This document shows, piece by piece, positions 20,301-28,067 of a stretch of 64,000 nt of DNA. A model generated the notes under the pieces. It saw nothing but the letters and a program-made list of their open reading frames with translations. It did not search any database and was not told the origin of the DNA. Position numbers and translations under genes: made by a program. Each line of letters opens with the position of its first letter. Positions within the stretch are counted from its first letter, which is position 1. The DNA is from Legionella cherrii (lineage in GTDB: Bacteria > Pseudomonadota > Gammaproteobacteria > Legionellales > Legionellaceae), in the NCBI RefSeq assembly GCF_900635815.1, contig NZ_LR134173.1, positions 2,636,001 to 2,700,000 on the forward strand, read 5' to 3'.

Positions 20301-20452
20301 GTTGCACTATTTTTAATATCAATTAATTGCTGTTGCCCTAAGGTTGCTTTCTCACAAAGTTCAGTTATCAATGATAACTCATCAACACGATAGGCATAAT
20401 TAATAGCAGCTCGTATTCCTTCAGGTAATTTTATGATCTGCTTTTCCAGCAT
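17306..20452 (-). CDS. putA: Bifunctional proline dehydrogenase / P5C dehydrogenase
   Basis: It oxidises proline to glutamate through pyrroline-5-carboxylate, with FAD and then NAD. I place the start at the ATG at 20452 (MLEKQIIKLPEG), because GGAG lies 6 bases upstream, rather than at the ATG 63 bases further up. This gives 1048 residues. An N-terminal helical arm and the PRODH barrel (about 150-500, with RLIKGAYWD) are followed by the ALDH domain with ETGGQN and the catalytic Cys in GSAGQRCSA near residue 840. There is no ribbon-helix-helix domain at the N-terminus, so unlike the E. coli protein it should not repress its own gene. It is monocistronic. Confidence 0.96.
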   Translation of the reverse strand: MLEKQIIKLPEGIRAAINYAYRVDELSLITELCEKATLGQQQLIDIKNSATKLVESVRTDRKKSTGIDSFLTEYALSSDEGIALMCLAEALLRVPDSATIDNLIKDKLSGGDWKSHIGQSDSFFVNATTWALMLTGKILTPEKAQTTLSKSLMKLVNRSSEAVVRKAVDKAMRIMSKQFVMGRTIDEALNRAKKKEAQGYRYSYDMLGEAALTSIDASRYFEAYKEAIEAIGRQADKDSNVYKRAGISIKLSALHPRYNESQHERVMDELPPKLLALARLAKNYDIALTVDAEESERLELSLDVMERVFNDSSLDGWNGFGLAVQSYQKRAFYVLDWVAALARRKQRRIMVRLIKGAYWDSEIKKTQMQGLNEYPVFTRKVFTDVSFQACAKKILTMTDAIYPQFATHNAYSVAMILNITGDYRDFEFQCLHGMGNELYQQIVPAECYGIPCRIYAPVGSHEDLLPYLVRRLLENGANSSFVNRIVDDNAPISTLVEDPVEKAKSLLHKMNQNIPLPDDVFQPNRKNSKGFDFTDRTERALLQQKMAQLKLQQWTSEPIIAGSTTLIGEKQRIESPQQIENLVGTVQNASLGDVDQALAKAEQTFPAWSAMPVKERAACLNRFADLLQENQAELMTIACLEAGKTMSDCIAEVREAIDFCRYYATQAQQILSAPLRLSGYTGELNELSLHPRGIVLCISPWNFPLAIFTGQIAAALVTGNCAIAKPAEQTPLIAAYTIKLMHQAGIPIGAVQLLPGPGETIGAALVADKRIKAVLFTGSTDTANLINQTLSTRGGEIIPLIAETGGQNAMIVDSSALLEQVVVDAINSAFGSAGQRCSALRVLFVQEEVYPRTIALLKGAMAELVVGDPRWLATDIGPVIDKTALSTLKSHVENMKKRFEIIYQCPLDESHESGYFMPPTAIAIDHINALEREVFGPVLHVIQFKRKDLDQVIKQINATGYGLTLGIHSRINETVEYIRQNVHAGNCYVNRNMIGAVVGLQPFGGEGLSGTGPKAGGPNYLVRLCHERTYTVDTTAAGGNASLMSLPD

Positions 20453-20930
20453 AGCATTCTCCGAAATCAAATAGATAACTACTCTCTTTATTCCCCGGCC
20501 TCCGTTCAGGATCATTAAGCCAATGCTGGGTTAAAAAGAGTGCAAAAAGTATCAGCCAAGTATAATTTAGTGCCATATAAAATGGAATGCACTCACTATT
20601 ATTTTGCTGTAGAATACAGTCTATATCCGCTGTAAGCGCAGTAATTATACCTGGTTTTTAGCAAAATATCTGCATTTAATTTAGCAAAATAGAGCTAATT
20701 TTACACTGTTTGCACAATATTTGCAGATACAAATAGACCAAATATTAATCTATTTGGTAATCATTCATGCAATACCATTTTGGTGGGCTATCGTAAGCCT
20801 CTGAATTGATTCATATTTTTTCTTAATGAGCAAAGAAAGACCTTTAAATTTTACAATTACATGAATTGTTAATATAATCACCATTTTTCTGAAGAACCAT
20901 AAAGGCAATTTACAAGAAGAAAGGAGAAGT
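20453..20930. promoter_or_regulatory. Divergent putA / L,D-transpeptidase control region with direct repeats
   Basis: No gene is visible here. The 12-mer TTTAGCAAAATA occurs at 20657-20668 and again at 20680-20691, 23 bases apart (about two helical turns), and TTTGCA occurs twice near 20707-20723. ACCAAAT/ATTTGGT near 20739-20760 forms a 7 bp hairpin. The spaced direct repeats are a plausible operator for a putA regulator, needed because PutA lacks a DNA-binding domain. This is inference from repeat spacing. Confidence 0.35.
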
Positions 20931-21611
20931 ATGAATACCCTATTGACTCTAATCTCAACCGTAATTTTAACCAGCAATATAACATCCAGTGCGCCTTCAT
21001 TTGCAGCAAGATCTGAACCAGACATCAATACTAAATTACAGCATTTGAGTAGTAAGGCACCGAAATTAAATAGAAACGTGTTAAAGCTTGCATTAACTGC
21101 ATATAGAAATGCGAGTAAAAAAGGAGCTGTCAAAAAACCTGTGCTTACAGTAATTGATTACTCTTTACCCTCAAACAAGCAACGTATGTGGGTATTTGAT
21201 CTCAATAGAGAGCGTCTTCTATATAACACTTATGTTGCACACGGCAAAAATTCAGGTGTGAATAAAGCAAGTCATTTTTCGAATATTCCCTCAAGCAAAC
21301 AATCGAGTTTGGGTACGTATATTACTAAAGATACCTACATCGGTCATAAAGGATACTCACTCAATCTGCAAGGTTTAGATAAAGGCTTTAATGATAATGC
21401 ATTAAGTCGACGTGTAGTAATACATGGTGCATGGTATGTAGAACCTGATTTTATAAAACGTGCAGGTCGAGCTGGGCTATCTTGGGGTTGCCCCGCTATT
21501 GCTCAAACTTTAGCAAAACCCGTAATTAATACCATTAAGAATGGTTCCGTAATTTTTGCTTATTTTCCTGATAAAAGATTTTTATCTAAATCAGGTTATT
21601 TAGTGGCATAA
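20931..21611 (+). CDS. Secreted murein L,D-transpeptidase catalytic-domain protein (YkuD_2 type)
   Basis: The 226-residue protein has an AAGGAG site before the ATG. The N-terminus (LISTVILTSNITSSAPSFA) fits a signal peptide ending near residue 25. The core has VIDYSLPSNKQRMWVFDL near 70, VIHGAWY near 163 and the Cys-containing SWGCPAI near 183-189. These are the His and Cys motifs of the PF13645-type L,D-transpeptidase-like family. It likely acts on peptidoglycan in the periplasm. It is followed at once by a strong bidirectional terminator shared with the antisense-oriented small RNA. Confidence 0.88.
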   Translation: MNTLLTLISTVILTSNITSSAPSFAARSEPDINTKLQHLSSKAPKLNRNVLKLALTAYRNASKKGAVKKPVLTVIDYSLPSNKQRMWVFDLNRERLLYNTYVAHGKNSGVNKASHFSNIPSSKQSSLGTYITKDTYIGHKGYSLNLQGLDKGFNDNALSRRVVIHGAWYVEPDFIKRAGRAGLSWGCPAIAQTLAKPVINTIKNGSVIFAYFPDKRFLSKSGYLVA

Positions 21612-21747
21612 AAATAAAAAAGCCAGGGTCCCCCCTGGCTTTTCGCAGTCATCCGTATAAGAACTTCCCGTTCTTATTATCATCCATGATTAACCATATC
21701 CTTATGGTTACAATTCCATTTGTCTGACTTATATCCATACAAGTCAT
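21612..21747 (-). ncRNA. Rsm-type CsrA-sequestering small RNA (RsmY/RsmZ-like)
   Basis: On the minus strand this about 135-base stretch has three tandem hairpins whose loops expose GGA: stem 21725-21746 (loop with ATGGAT), stem 21691-21710 (loop AAGGAT) and stem 21657-21677 (8 bp, loop GGGAA). Extra single-stranded ATGGAA, ATGGAT and ACGGAT motifs lie between them, and a terminator with a long U-tract ends it. Repeated GGA in loops is the hallmark of RsmY/RsmZ/CsrB RNAs that titrate CsrA. A sigma70-like promoter and an upstream LetA/GacA box support it. Legionella has two such RNAs (about 110 and 130 nt); the length here is nearer RsmZ, but I do not assign which. Confidence 0.85.
21617..21644 (-). 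terminator. Bidirectional terminator of the Rsm-like RNA
   Basis: AGCCAGGG (21621-21628) pairs with CCCTGGCT (21633-21640), and flanking A and T runs extend the stem. On the minus strand it is followed by TTTTTTATTTTT, a strong end for the small RNA. On the plus strand TTTT follows and may also end the L,D-transpeptidase mRNA. Confidence 0.9.
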
Positions 21748-21753
21748 GATTAA

Positions 21754-21782
21754 AATGTAGCAATAGAAAAAAAGAAGTTCAA
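21754..21782 (-). promoter_or_regulatory. Sigma70-like promoter of the Rsm-like RNA
   Basis: Read on the minus strand, TTGAAC (21782-21777) and TACATT (21759-21754) are separated by exactly 17 bases, 4/6 matches to each consensus hexamer. The predicted start is near 21747. Confidence 0.55.
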
Positions 21783-21918
21783 GATTGATTTACACCCCTT
21801 TCTTGATTTGAGTTGGGTAACCCGTTCTATAATTTTTATCGATTTATGTTTAAAAACAATGACTTAATCATATAGCCCAGAATTTATACATAAAAAAAAG
21901 GCTGTTATCTTCAGTCCA

Positions 21919-21936
21919 TTTGAGAAATATCTTACA
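21919..21936 (-). promoter_or_regulatory. LetA/GacA-type upstream activating box
   Basis: The minus strand reads TGTAAGATATTTCTCAAA. It has a perfect GacA half-site TGTAAG, and TAAGATATTTCTCA matches the Legionella LetA consensus TNAGAAATTTCTNA with one mismatch. It lies about 175-190 bases upstream of the predicted RNA start, the usual distance for such boxes upstream of rsm genes. Confidence 0.75.
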
Positions 21937-22092
21937 AGAAATCGAGCAAAAAAACTGAGCATATATTTTTGAATTAAGTATCGATCATTTGAAATAACTA
22001 GGGGTAATCACTATGTTTGCATGCAAGTGCTTGATTATGTCAAAAGATGTGGTAGTTTATTCTGCATCTTGATAACGTTTTAGAGCAATACA

Positions 22093-22458
22093 ATGGACAA
22101 ACAAAAGCTAACTACAGGTAAAAAAGATAAGCTACACGTTATAGATTGGCTTATTGAACACTTTCCAAATGCTTTTTTTAAAAAAGGAAATCAGATTAAA
22201 CCCCTCAAAATTGGGATATTTGATGACATCATCGATTTCTATGAGCGCCTTGATTCCCCGCCATTCAGTAAAAAATCGTTGCGTGAAGCCTTAAGCTACT
22301 ATAGTGCTTCTCCAGCCTATCTAAATTGTCAAAAAGAAAACTCTGCACGAATTGATATTTACGGTAATGAGGTCGATGTGGTAACCCAAGAACAAGCTAA
22401 ATATGCTCATCAACGATATTTAGAGCGCTACAGTAAGAATAAAAACTCGGAAGCATAA
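22093..22458 (+). CDS. ProQ/FinO-domain RNA chaperone
   Basis: The 121-residue protein is almost entirely one ProQ/FinO domain: VIDWLIEHFPNAFF (about 15-28), KPLKIGIFDDI (about 35-45), the ALSYYSASPAYLNC helix-loop (about 66-79) and an A-R-x-D-x-x-G element (85-91). These domains bind the base of terminator hairpins of small RNAs and mRNA 3' ends. RocC, a Legionella competence regulator, belongs to this family, but I cannot tell whether this is RocC or a paralogue. It is the first gene upstream of the Rsm-like RNA's control region. Confidence 0.88.
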   Translation: MDKQKLTTGKKDKLHVIDWLIEHFPNAFFKKGNQIKPLKIGIFDDIIDFYERLDSPPFSKKSLREALSYYSASPAYLNCQKENSARIDIYGNEVDVVTQEQAKYAHQRYLERYSKNKNSEA

Positions 22459-22473
22459 ATTAATTTATAACAG

Positions 22474-22498
22474 TGAAGTCGAGTTTAAATCTCGACTT
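22474..22498. terminator. Hairpin between convergent ProQ/FinO gene and ubiG
   Basis: GAAGTCGAG (22474-22482) pairs perfectly with CTCGACTTC (22490-22498) around a 7-base loop. It lies between convergent genes and likely ends both transcripts, though neither side has a strong T-run. Confidence 0.6.
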
Positions 22499-22545
22499 CA
22501 TGATCTCTTGTCTTACACTCTCTTTTTTAGAGCAGGTTGCGACAT

Positions 22546-23238
22546 TTATTGTAAAGCCATCAAATAGTTAACTCTAATGTCCGATCCTAATGAGGCTTTC
22601 CTTAAAAAAGGGTTGTAATCCATTCCTTTGAGCTCAATTAAGTTAAAACCCCACGGTCGAGCCATGGCTAGTAACTCACTTGGCTTAATAAATTTTTTAT
22701 AATCATGTGTTTGTTTAGGTAATAGATTTAATATATATTCTGCAGCAATAATTGCTGTAGCATAAGCCTTAATAGTTCTACTAATTGTTGATACAAATAA
22801 AAAACCTTGTGGTTTAAGAAGTCGTTTGCAATGCTCAAAAACCAATTCAGGGTTTTCTACGTGCTCTAACATTTCCATACAGGTAATTACATCAAATCGC
22901 TGTTCGTCATACTCTTCCACTGAAGTGGATAGATAATTAATCTTCAGATGATTATTTTTTGCATGTTCTTGAGCGACCACAATTGCCTCAGATGCCGCAT
23001 CAATCCCCGTGACATGAGCCCCAGCGCTTGCCATGGCCTCACACAAAATACCTCCACCACACCCTACATCCAAAACAGTTAAATCACTCAAAGTAACATG
23101 CTGCTTTATAAAATCAAGCCGCGTTTGATTTATGTCATGCAGGGTTTTCAAAGGTCCCTCAGTATCCCACCATAAATTGGCATGCTGAGCAAATTTATTA
23201 ATTTCTTTAAGATTAACCGTTGATTCAGTATGACTCAT
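22546..23238 (-). CDS. ubiG: Ubiquinone biosynthesis O-methyltransferase
   Basis: It catalyses both O-methylations of ubiquinone synthesis with S-adenosylmethionine. The 230-residue protein shows the family start (FAQHANLWWDTEGPLKTLH near 11-29), SAM-binding motif I VLDVGCGGG (about 55-63), CMEMLEHV (about 115-122) and the C-terminal DIRVNYL. Its start overlaps the end of the upstream uracil-DNA-glycosylase-like gene by 14 bases, so the two are likely cotranscribed. Confidence 0.95.
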   Translation of the reverse strand: MSHTESTVNLKEINKFAQHANLWWDTEGPLKTLHDINQTRLDFIKQHVTLSDLTVLDVGCGGGILCEAMASAGAHVTGIDAASEAIVVAQEHAKNNHLKINYLSTSVEEYDEQRFDVITCMEMLEHVENPELVFEHCKRLLKPQGFLFVSTISRTIKAYATAIIAAEYILNLLPKQTHDYKKFIKPSELLAMARPWGFNLIELKGMDYNPFLRKASLGSDIRVNYLMALQ

Positions 23239-23986
23239 ATTGTAATAAATCCAGAGGTTTAAAAAAATCGATAACCGATTGATTGGTAATAAAACTTACA
23301 TTATAAGGATGTTCTGCGCTAAGTCCTATAGGTAATTTACTTTGTGCCGCAGTTTCTGCAATTTTACCTAACAAAATCAGTTGGATGGAGGGCTTAATTA
23401 AGGCTAATTGACTAAAAAGGCTTTGTATGAAAGGTTTCCATTGTCGTGCATGATAAGGAACCTTACCTTCGCTATAAACTAAAGAAGCATTGAGTAACAA
23501 AATACCCTTCTTCATCATTCCCTCAAACAATTGCTGTGCTGTTTGTGCCAATAATTTTTTATCCAATAGTGCAATATTGGCTTGTGACGTATTGGAATCT
23601 AATTCACCGCGCGCTACAAGTAGCATTTTAATCAAGTTACGCAAAGAAGTGGCTCGATTAACCGCTTTACTTAACCCATTCATACTCCATAAGCTCCCAA
23701 CCGTATTATCCCAAAAAGCATATCCATTCGCTGAATCTTCGCGTGGATAGGGAGATTCACCTAATAAAATATATCGAGTCTTAGCGAGTGGCAAACTAAA
23801 CGCCGCAAATAACCGCTCCTTACCTGGCAACCATTTTTCATCATGTATTAACTGGTGCAAATAGTTCGAGTCCATAGTTTCTAGGGCTTTAAGAACAATG
23901 TCCTTCCAGTCAGAATGGCAATTAGTCAGTAAAAATTGCATTTCTACTTTTATGTTCGGTGAAGATAATTCTAACGACACTTCCAC
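23225..23986 (-). CDS. Uracil-DNA glycosylase superfamily protein with altered catalytic motif
   Basis: The start is a GTG at 23986 placed by a perfect GGAGG four bases upstream; length is 253. The fold is recognisable: ILLGESPYP (G76-P81) replaces the UNG motif GQDPYH, LLLNAS matches LLLNT (with the base-recognition Asn), ILLGKIAE matches the LLWG strand, and EHPYNVSF replaces HPSP. The UNG water-activating Asp is Ser78 here and the following His is Pro81, so ordinary UNG catalysis looks doubtful. It may be a specialised or inactive relative, or use another residue. It overlaps ubiG by 14 bases. Confidence 0.75.
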   Translation of the reverse strand: MEVSLELSSPNIKVEMQFLLTNCHSDWKDIVLKALETMDSNYLHQLIHDEKWLPGKERLFAAFSLPLAKTRYILLGESPYPREDSANGYAFWDNTVGSLWSMNGLSKAVNRATSLRNLIKMLLVARGELDSNTSQANIALLDKKLLAQTAQQLFEGMMKKGILLLNASLVYSEGKVPYHARQWKPFIQSLFSQLALIKPSIQLILLGKIAETAAQSKLPIGLSAEHPYNVSFITNQSVIDFFKPLDLLQYESY

Positions 23987-24354
23987 TCTGCCTCCTTAAA
24001 TGAGCGTCTACATACAGATATAAACGATTTTCTATATATTCAGGGTGATTATAGCAATATGACGTTATCGTAACTGCTCTAACTGTTTTCTTCAATTGAT
24101 ACCCAAAATAATAACCCACATCATTAGGCAACCCATCGAAGAAAATAACTGCTGCACCTCCTAAATTTTTTTATACAGCGGAACACATAATTCCAGAAAT
24201 CGCGTTGATTTTTGGGCAAATCAGCGCAAGCGAGTCATCTACTGCATATTGTTTTAAATAACTCCAAAATATCGAATTTTTACTTGCTTATTTAGGTTTT
24301 TGTGGTTAAAAATAGAATTTACAGGGAGATTCTTAAACACAGGGAGTGTGGTGT
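23987..24354. other. Intergenic region without recognised gene
   Basis: 368 bases lie between two divergent genes. I see GGAGG for the minus-strand gene at the left end and AGGGAG for the plus-strand gene at the right end, and AT-rich sequence between. No convincing open frame, repeat or PmrA/CpxR-type box was found by eye. Confidence 0.5.
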
Positions 24355-25668
24355 ATGTCTACTAACGAACAAGAACTTGATACATTAATTAAAAGAGATA
24401 CTAATCTTTCTAATGCGAATAAAGTAATTATTGAAAAAGCTTTGGCACAGATGAGTTTTTCTGATGCAGCAAAACAATTATTATTAGATCCAAAATCTCC
24501 TCCAGCTGATTTAGATAGTTTACAAAGCATTGCTTTAACCCAAGAGCACCTGGCACAAGTCAAAAAAAGCCTAGGCGTAATAGTTGACACGTTACAAGCT
24601 AATCCAAGTCTTATATCTCGTGCGGCGGCTTTATGGGGTGAGCTGCCTTTATGGCAAAGAATTCTCGGTGGGGTTGCTCTATCAGGTCCAACCCTCATTA
24701 TTGGAGCGGCCGCACATATAGGTTTTCTGGTCACGATTAGTGGCGTCAGTGCTTTAGCTTACACCACAAGTGGTATTGTGCTCGATGACCATCATTACCA
24801 TACCAAAAATATTACTCAAAAATTGAAAGAAGGAATTTTTGGTGTTGCAGAAATTCTTGAATTAACTATTGGCGCATTAGATTGCATTCGTAAAAAACTT
24901 GCCGCTGAAATCGATAAATTTAAGGCGGAGAATGAGAAGCTCGCCCAAAATATTACGCGTTTGAATGAGGAAGTTGAGACTTTGAGTGCTCAGGTAGAGG
25001 TTTATGTTGAAACGGAAAAATTACTCCGTAAAACAAAGGAAAAACTTGAAGAAACAAACTCCGCCTTAAAGCAAGATCTTCAAAAACAAAATGAACAATT
25101 TCAAGCCAATCAAAAAGAGCTTTTAAAAGCTCGAGATGAACATTCAAAATGTCTATTGCTCTTATCCCAGAAAACTTCCGAATTATCAGAGGTGAGGCAA
25201 TCTATGGGGGCTGAACTGGAAAAAGCAAAAAAAATTGCCACCTCCTTGGAAGGAACAGTGAAAGTATTATCCTCTGCAGCAATCAGCGACACCAGTCAAC
25301 GACAAGCTTTTCAAGAAAAACTCAATAATTTTTTAACCGATAAAGCGGCTAATTTTGATCAAGTAGCTGAACGAATGAATAAAGCCGAATCTGAGCTTTC
25401 TCTGGTTAAATCGGAATTAAAAGCAAGTACAGAGCGTTTTAATAAATTATTAGAGCTTCAAGAAAAGCAGCTGCTACGCTTACAAGGACTTGATCGACGA
25501 GTTGATGCGAGCATTCATCCCGAACAACATGCAACTCAAAGTGACGAACAAGTAAAATACGAGGGATTATTGAGTAAATTAGGCCTTATGGCTTTGCCCC
25601 AAATATGGCCATTAACCAACTCGACACAACCTGCCAAACAAAACTCTCCCATCAATCCTGTACCTTAA
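24355..25668 (+). CDS. Coiled-coil membrane protein, candidate Dot/Icm effector
   Basis: I start at the ATG at 24355 (MSTNEQELD), which has GGGAG 8 bases upstream, rather than the GTG at 24346; length is 437. The layout is a helical N-terminus, one or two hydrophobic segments (about residues 101-140, Gly/Ala-rich with SGPTLIIGAAAHIG), then a very long coiled coil (about 165-370) full of Glu, Lys and Leu heptads. It ends in a short Pro/Asn/Gln-rich tail. The Legionella LegC-type effectors share this hydrophobic-segment-plus-coiled-coil plan. No specific relative is recognised. A strong terminator follows. Confidence 0.7.
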   Translation: MSTNEQELDTLIKRDTNLSNANKVIIEKALAQMSFSDAAKQLLLDPKSPPADLDSLQSIALTQEHLAQVKKSLGVIVDTLQANPSLISRAAALWGELPLWQRILGGVALSGPTLIIGAAAHIGFLVTISGVSALAYTTSGIVLDDHHYHTKNITQKLKEGIFGVAEILELTIGALDCIRKKLAAEIDKFKAENEKLAQNITRLNEEVETLSAQVEVYVETEKLLRKTKEKLEETNSALKQDLQKQNEQFQANQKELLKARDEHSKCLLLLSQKTSELSEVRQSMGAELEKAKKIATSLEGTVKVLSSAAISDTSQRQAFQEKLNNFLTDKAANFDQVAERMNKAESELSLVKSELKASTERFNKLLELQEKQLLRLQGLDRRVDASIHPEQHATQSDEQVKYEGLLSKLGLMALPQIWPLTNSTQPAKQNSPINPVP

Positions 25669-25683
25669 ACGAAATCCTAAAGT

Positions 25684-25731
25684 GATCAAATCCTCCGGGT
25701 TGTATTATTCGGAGGATTTGATCTATTTTTT
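25684..25731 (+). terminator. Strong Rho-independent terminator
   Basis: A 14 bp perfect stem (25684-25697 with 25710-25723) and a 12-base loop are followed by TATTTTTTT. It ends the coiled-coil gene and separates it from the arginine catabolic operon. Confidence 0.92.
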
Positions 25732-25804
25732 TCTTTGGTTATACCAACATTGTGAAGTACCCTAATTTCCGCTATTCTGTATTTTTAACTTCAAGTTAAA
25801 AGCC

Positions 25805-27040
25805 GTGATTAAATCATACAATAAACTGATAAAAATAATAAAAAATAATCAGGAAACGATGGTGAAGCAACTTCATCAGTTTTGTGAGATTAACTCGGGT
25901 ACATCCAATTTAGATGGGCTAGCCCAAATGGCTAATCTACTGCAAACAGCCTATAGCTCTATAGCAGACACAATTCAAATCAAAAAACTTCAGCCATTTT
26001 CAGTGATGGATATATCCGGTAATACAGTAATACAAAACTGTGGTGATGCACTGTTTATTAGAAAAAGGCCTCATTTGAAACGTCGAGTTTTACTCTGTGG
26101 GCACATGGATACTGTTTATGCCGCAGACAATCCTTTTCAGAGATTAACTTATATTAATAAAAATTGTATTAATGGGCCTGGTGTTACCGATATGAAAGGC
26201 GGTCTTATTGTGATGTTGCATGCTTTATCCGCCTTCGAACAAGATGAGTATGCCGCAGAACTCGGTTGGGACGTTTTAATCAATACTGATGAAGAGATTG
26301 GCTCACCAGCATCCAGCGCGCTTTTTGATGAGTTAGCAGAGAATTATCAAGCAGCTTTAGTCTATGAACCTACTATGACGCCAACAGGCACCTTAGCAAA
26401 AAATCGCAAGGGAAGTGGAAAGTTGACGCTGATTGCGACTGGAAAAGCGGCACATGCTGGACGTGCTTTCTCAGAGGGTCGAAATGCAATCTGTTATTTA
26501 GCTGAGGCTATATGCGCTGTGCATGCACTTAATGGGAAGCGTGAGGGAGTAACAATTAATGTAGGAGCAATTGCAGGCGGTGAAGCGCTCAATGTGGTTC
26601 CTGACAGAGCGGTAACACAACTTGACATTCGGATTAGTCTACCTGAAGATGAGTTTTGGGTGCGAACTGAGCTGGATGAAATTATTAGTCGATTAAAACG
26701 CCAAGGTTATTCTTTAAACGTACATGGTGTTTTTGGTAGGCCAGTAAAACGTGTATGCTCAGGTACAAAACGCTTGTTTCATCGTCTTCAACATTTAGGA
26801 CAAGAGCTAGGTCTATCTATAGATTGGAAAGATAGTGGCGGCTGCTGTGATGGAAATAATTTAGCTCAACATGGTTTACCAGTTCTAGACACACTTGGGG
26901 TTAGGGGTGGTAATATTCACAGTTCAGAAGAGTATATATTGCTTGATAGTTTATCCGAACGCGCAGCACTCAGCACCCTACTCTTGCTTGATCTAGCTCA
27001 AGGTGGTTTAGAGGATCTAAAAAATGATGCTATTTCGTAG
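25805..27040 (+). CDS. M20-family metallohydrolase, first gene of the ast cluster
   Basis: The start is GTG at 25805 (411 residues); an in-frame ATG at 25859 with AGGAA before it is an alternative. The metal ligands of the M20/carboxypeptidase G2 group are visible: GHMDTV (near 98-103), GVTDMKGG (near 126-133), NTDEEIGS (near 158-165) and the C-terminal NIHSSEEY His. Its end overlaps astA by 17 bases. No astE is seen in the cluster, so this amidohydrolase could remove the succinyl group in place of AstE. That role is inference from position. Confidence 0.85.
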   Translation: MIKSYNKLIKIIKNNQETMVKQLHQFCEINSGTSNLDGLAQMANLLQTAYSSIADTIQIKKLQPFSVMDISGNTVIQNCGDALFIRKRPHLKRRVLLCGHMDTVYAADNPFQRLTYINKNCINGPGVTDMKGGLIVMLHALSAFEQDEYAAELGWDVLINTDEEIGSPASSALFDELAENYQAALVYEPTMTPTGTLAKNRKGSGKLTLIATGKAAHAGRAFSEGRNAICYLAEAICAVHALNGKREGVTINVGAIAGGEALNVVPDRAVTQLDIRISLPEDEFWVRTELDEIISRLKRQGYSLNVHGVFGRPVKRVCSGTKRLFHRLQHLGQELGLSIDWKDSGGCCDGNNLAQHGLPVLDTLGVRGGNIHSSEEYILLDSLSERAALSTLLLLDLAQGGLEDLKNDAIS

Positions 27041-28067
27041 TGCTCGTGATACAGATTTGGATGCTATTCATCATTTGGCTGAGGAAAGTGGCGTAGGAAT
27101 AACAACGCTTTCCAAGGATAAGGAAATATTGGAAAAACGACTTCGCTGGTCTACTGACTCCTATAAAAAAATTATCGAAAAGCCGTATAATGAATATTAT
27201 TTATTTGTTTTAGAAAATCCAACAAATAAAAAAATAATAGGTGTTTCAGGAATAGAATCATGCACTGGATATGAGGCTCCTTTTTATTCTTACAAAATAT
27301 CTAAGCGCACTCGAATTTGTCGTTCATTAAATATACGCAGTGATTATGAGGTTTTAAGTCTAGTAAATGATAATCAGGGACGAAGTGAAATCTGCACCCT
27401 GTTTTTAGAACCTCAACATAGAAAAAATCAAAATGGTTTATTACTTTCCAAAGCCCGTTTCCTGTTTATCGCTCAATATCCAGAACGTTTTGCTTCAACT
27501 GTAATCGCTGAAATGCGCGGAATTTCAGATGTAAATGGTATATCACCTTTTTGGGAGAATGTAGGAAGCCATTTTTTTCACATGTCTTTTGCTGAAGCAG
27601 ATCGACTCACACTCGCCACTGACAAACAGTTTATAGCAGACTTAATGCCTCGTAATCCTATCTACGTTAAATTGCTATCTCCAGAAGCCCAAGCAGTCAT
27701 AGGTCAAGCCCACCCCTCGACACAAGCGGCAATGAACATTTTATTAAAAGAAGGGTTTCGCTATAACAAGTACATTGATATTTTCGATGCGGGTCCAACA
27801 CTCGAAGTACCACTATCCAAAATCAAAACCATTGAACTCAGTCGCGTGGTCACCATTAAAAACATTAGTGATGAAGTGAGCAGCACGAACTATTTATTAG
27901 CAAATACCCAATTGGATTTTCGTGCAACCATTAATAGCGCCTTAATAAACAGAGAAAATAATACTTGTATTATTAGTAAAAAAACAGCAAATCTCCTTCA
28001 AGTTAAATGTGGAAATCAACTGCGTGTTGCTCCGGTATTATTTGATAATGGAGTGTCAAATGATTAA
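27024..28067 (+). CDS. astA: Arginine N-succinyltransferase
   Basis: It succinylates arginine from succinyl-CoA, the first step of the AST pathway. The 347-residue protein has the family N-terminus ([25 protein letters not shown]), the [21 protein letters not shown] acceptor-side segment near residues 132-151 and AEMRG near 172. It overlaps the M20 gene upstream and the astD start downstream, so translation is coupled. Confidence 0.93.
   Translation: MMLFRSARDTDLDAIHHLAEESGVGITTLSKDKEILEKRLRWSTDSYKKIIEKPYNEYYLFVLENPTNKKIIGVSGIESCTGYEAPFYSYKISKRTRICRSLNIRSDYEVLSLVNDNQGRSEICTLFLEPQHRKNQNGLLLSKARFLFIAQYPERFASTVIAEMRGISDVNGISPFWENVGSHFFHMSFAEADRLTLATDKQFIADLMPRNPIYVKLLSPEAQAVIGQAHPSTQAAMNILLKEGFRYNKYIDIFDAGPTLEVPLSKIKTIELSRVVTIKNISDEVSSTNYLLANTQLDFRATINSALINRENNTCIISKKTANLLQVKCGNQLRVAPVLFDNGVSND

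Noticed and set aside
20765..21133. Minus-strand open frame opposite the L,D-transpeptidase
   Set aside because: Antisense to a signal peptide and catalytic-domain gene with clear motifs; no family resemblance of its own.
23987..24354. PmrA or CpxR boxes upstream of the coiled-coil effector candidate
   Set aside because: No pair of half-sites with the right spacing was found by eye.
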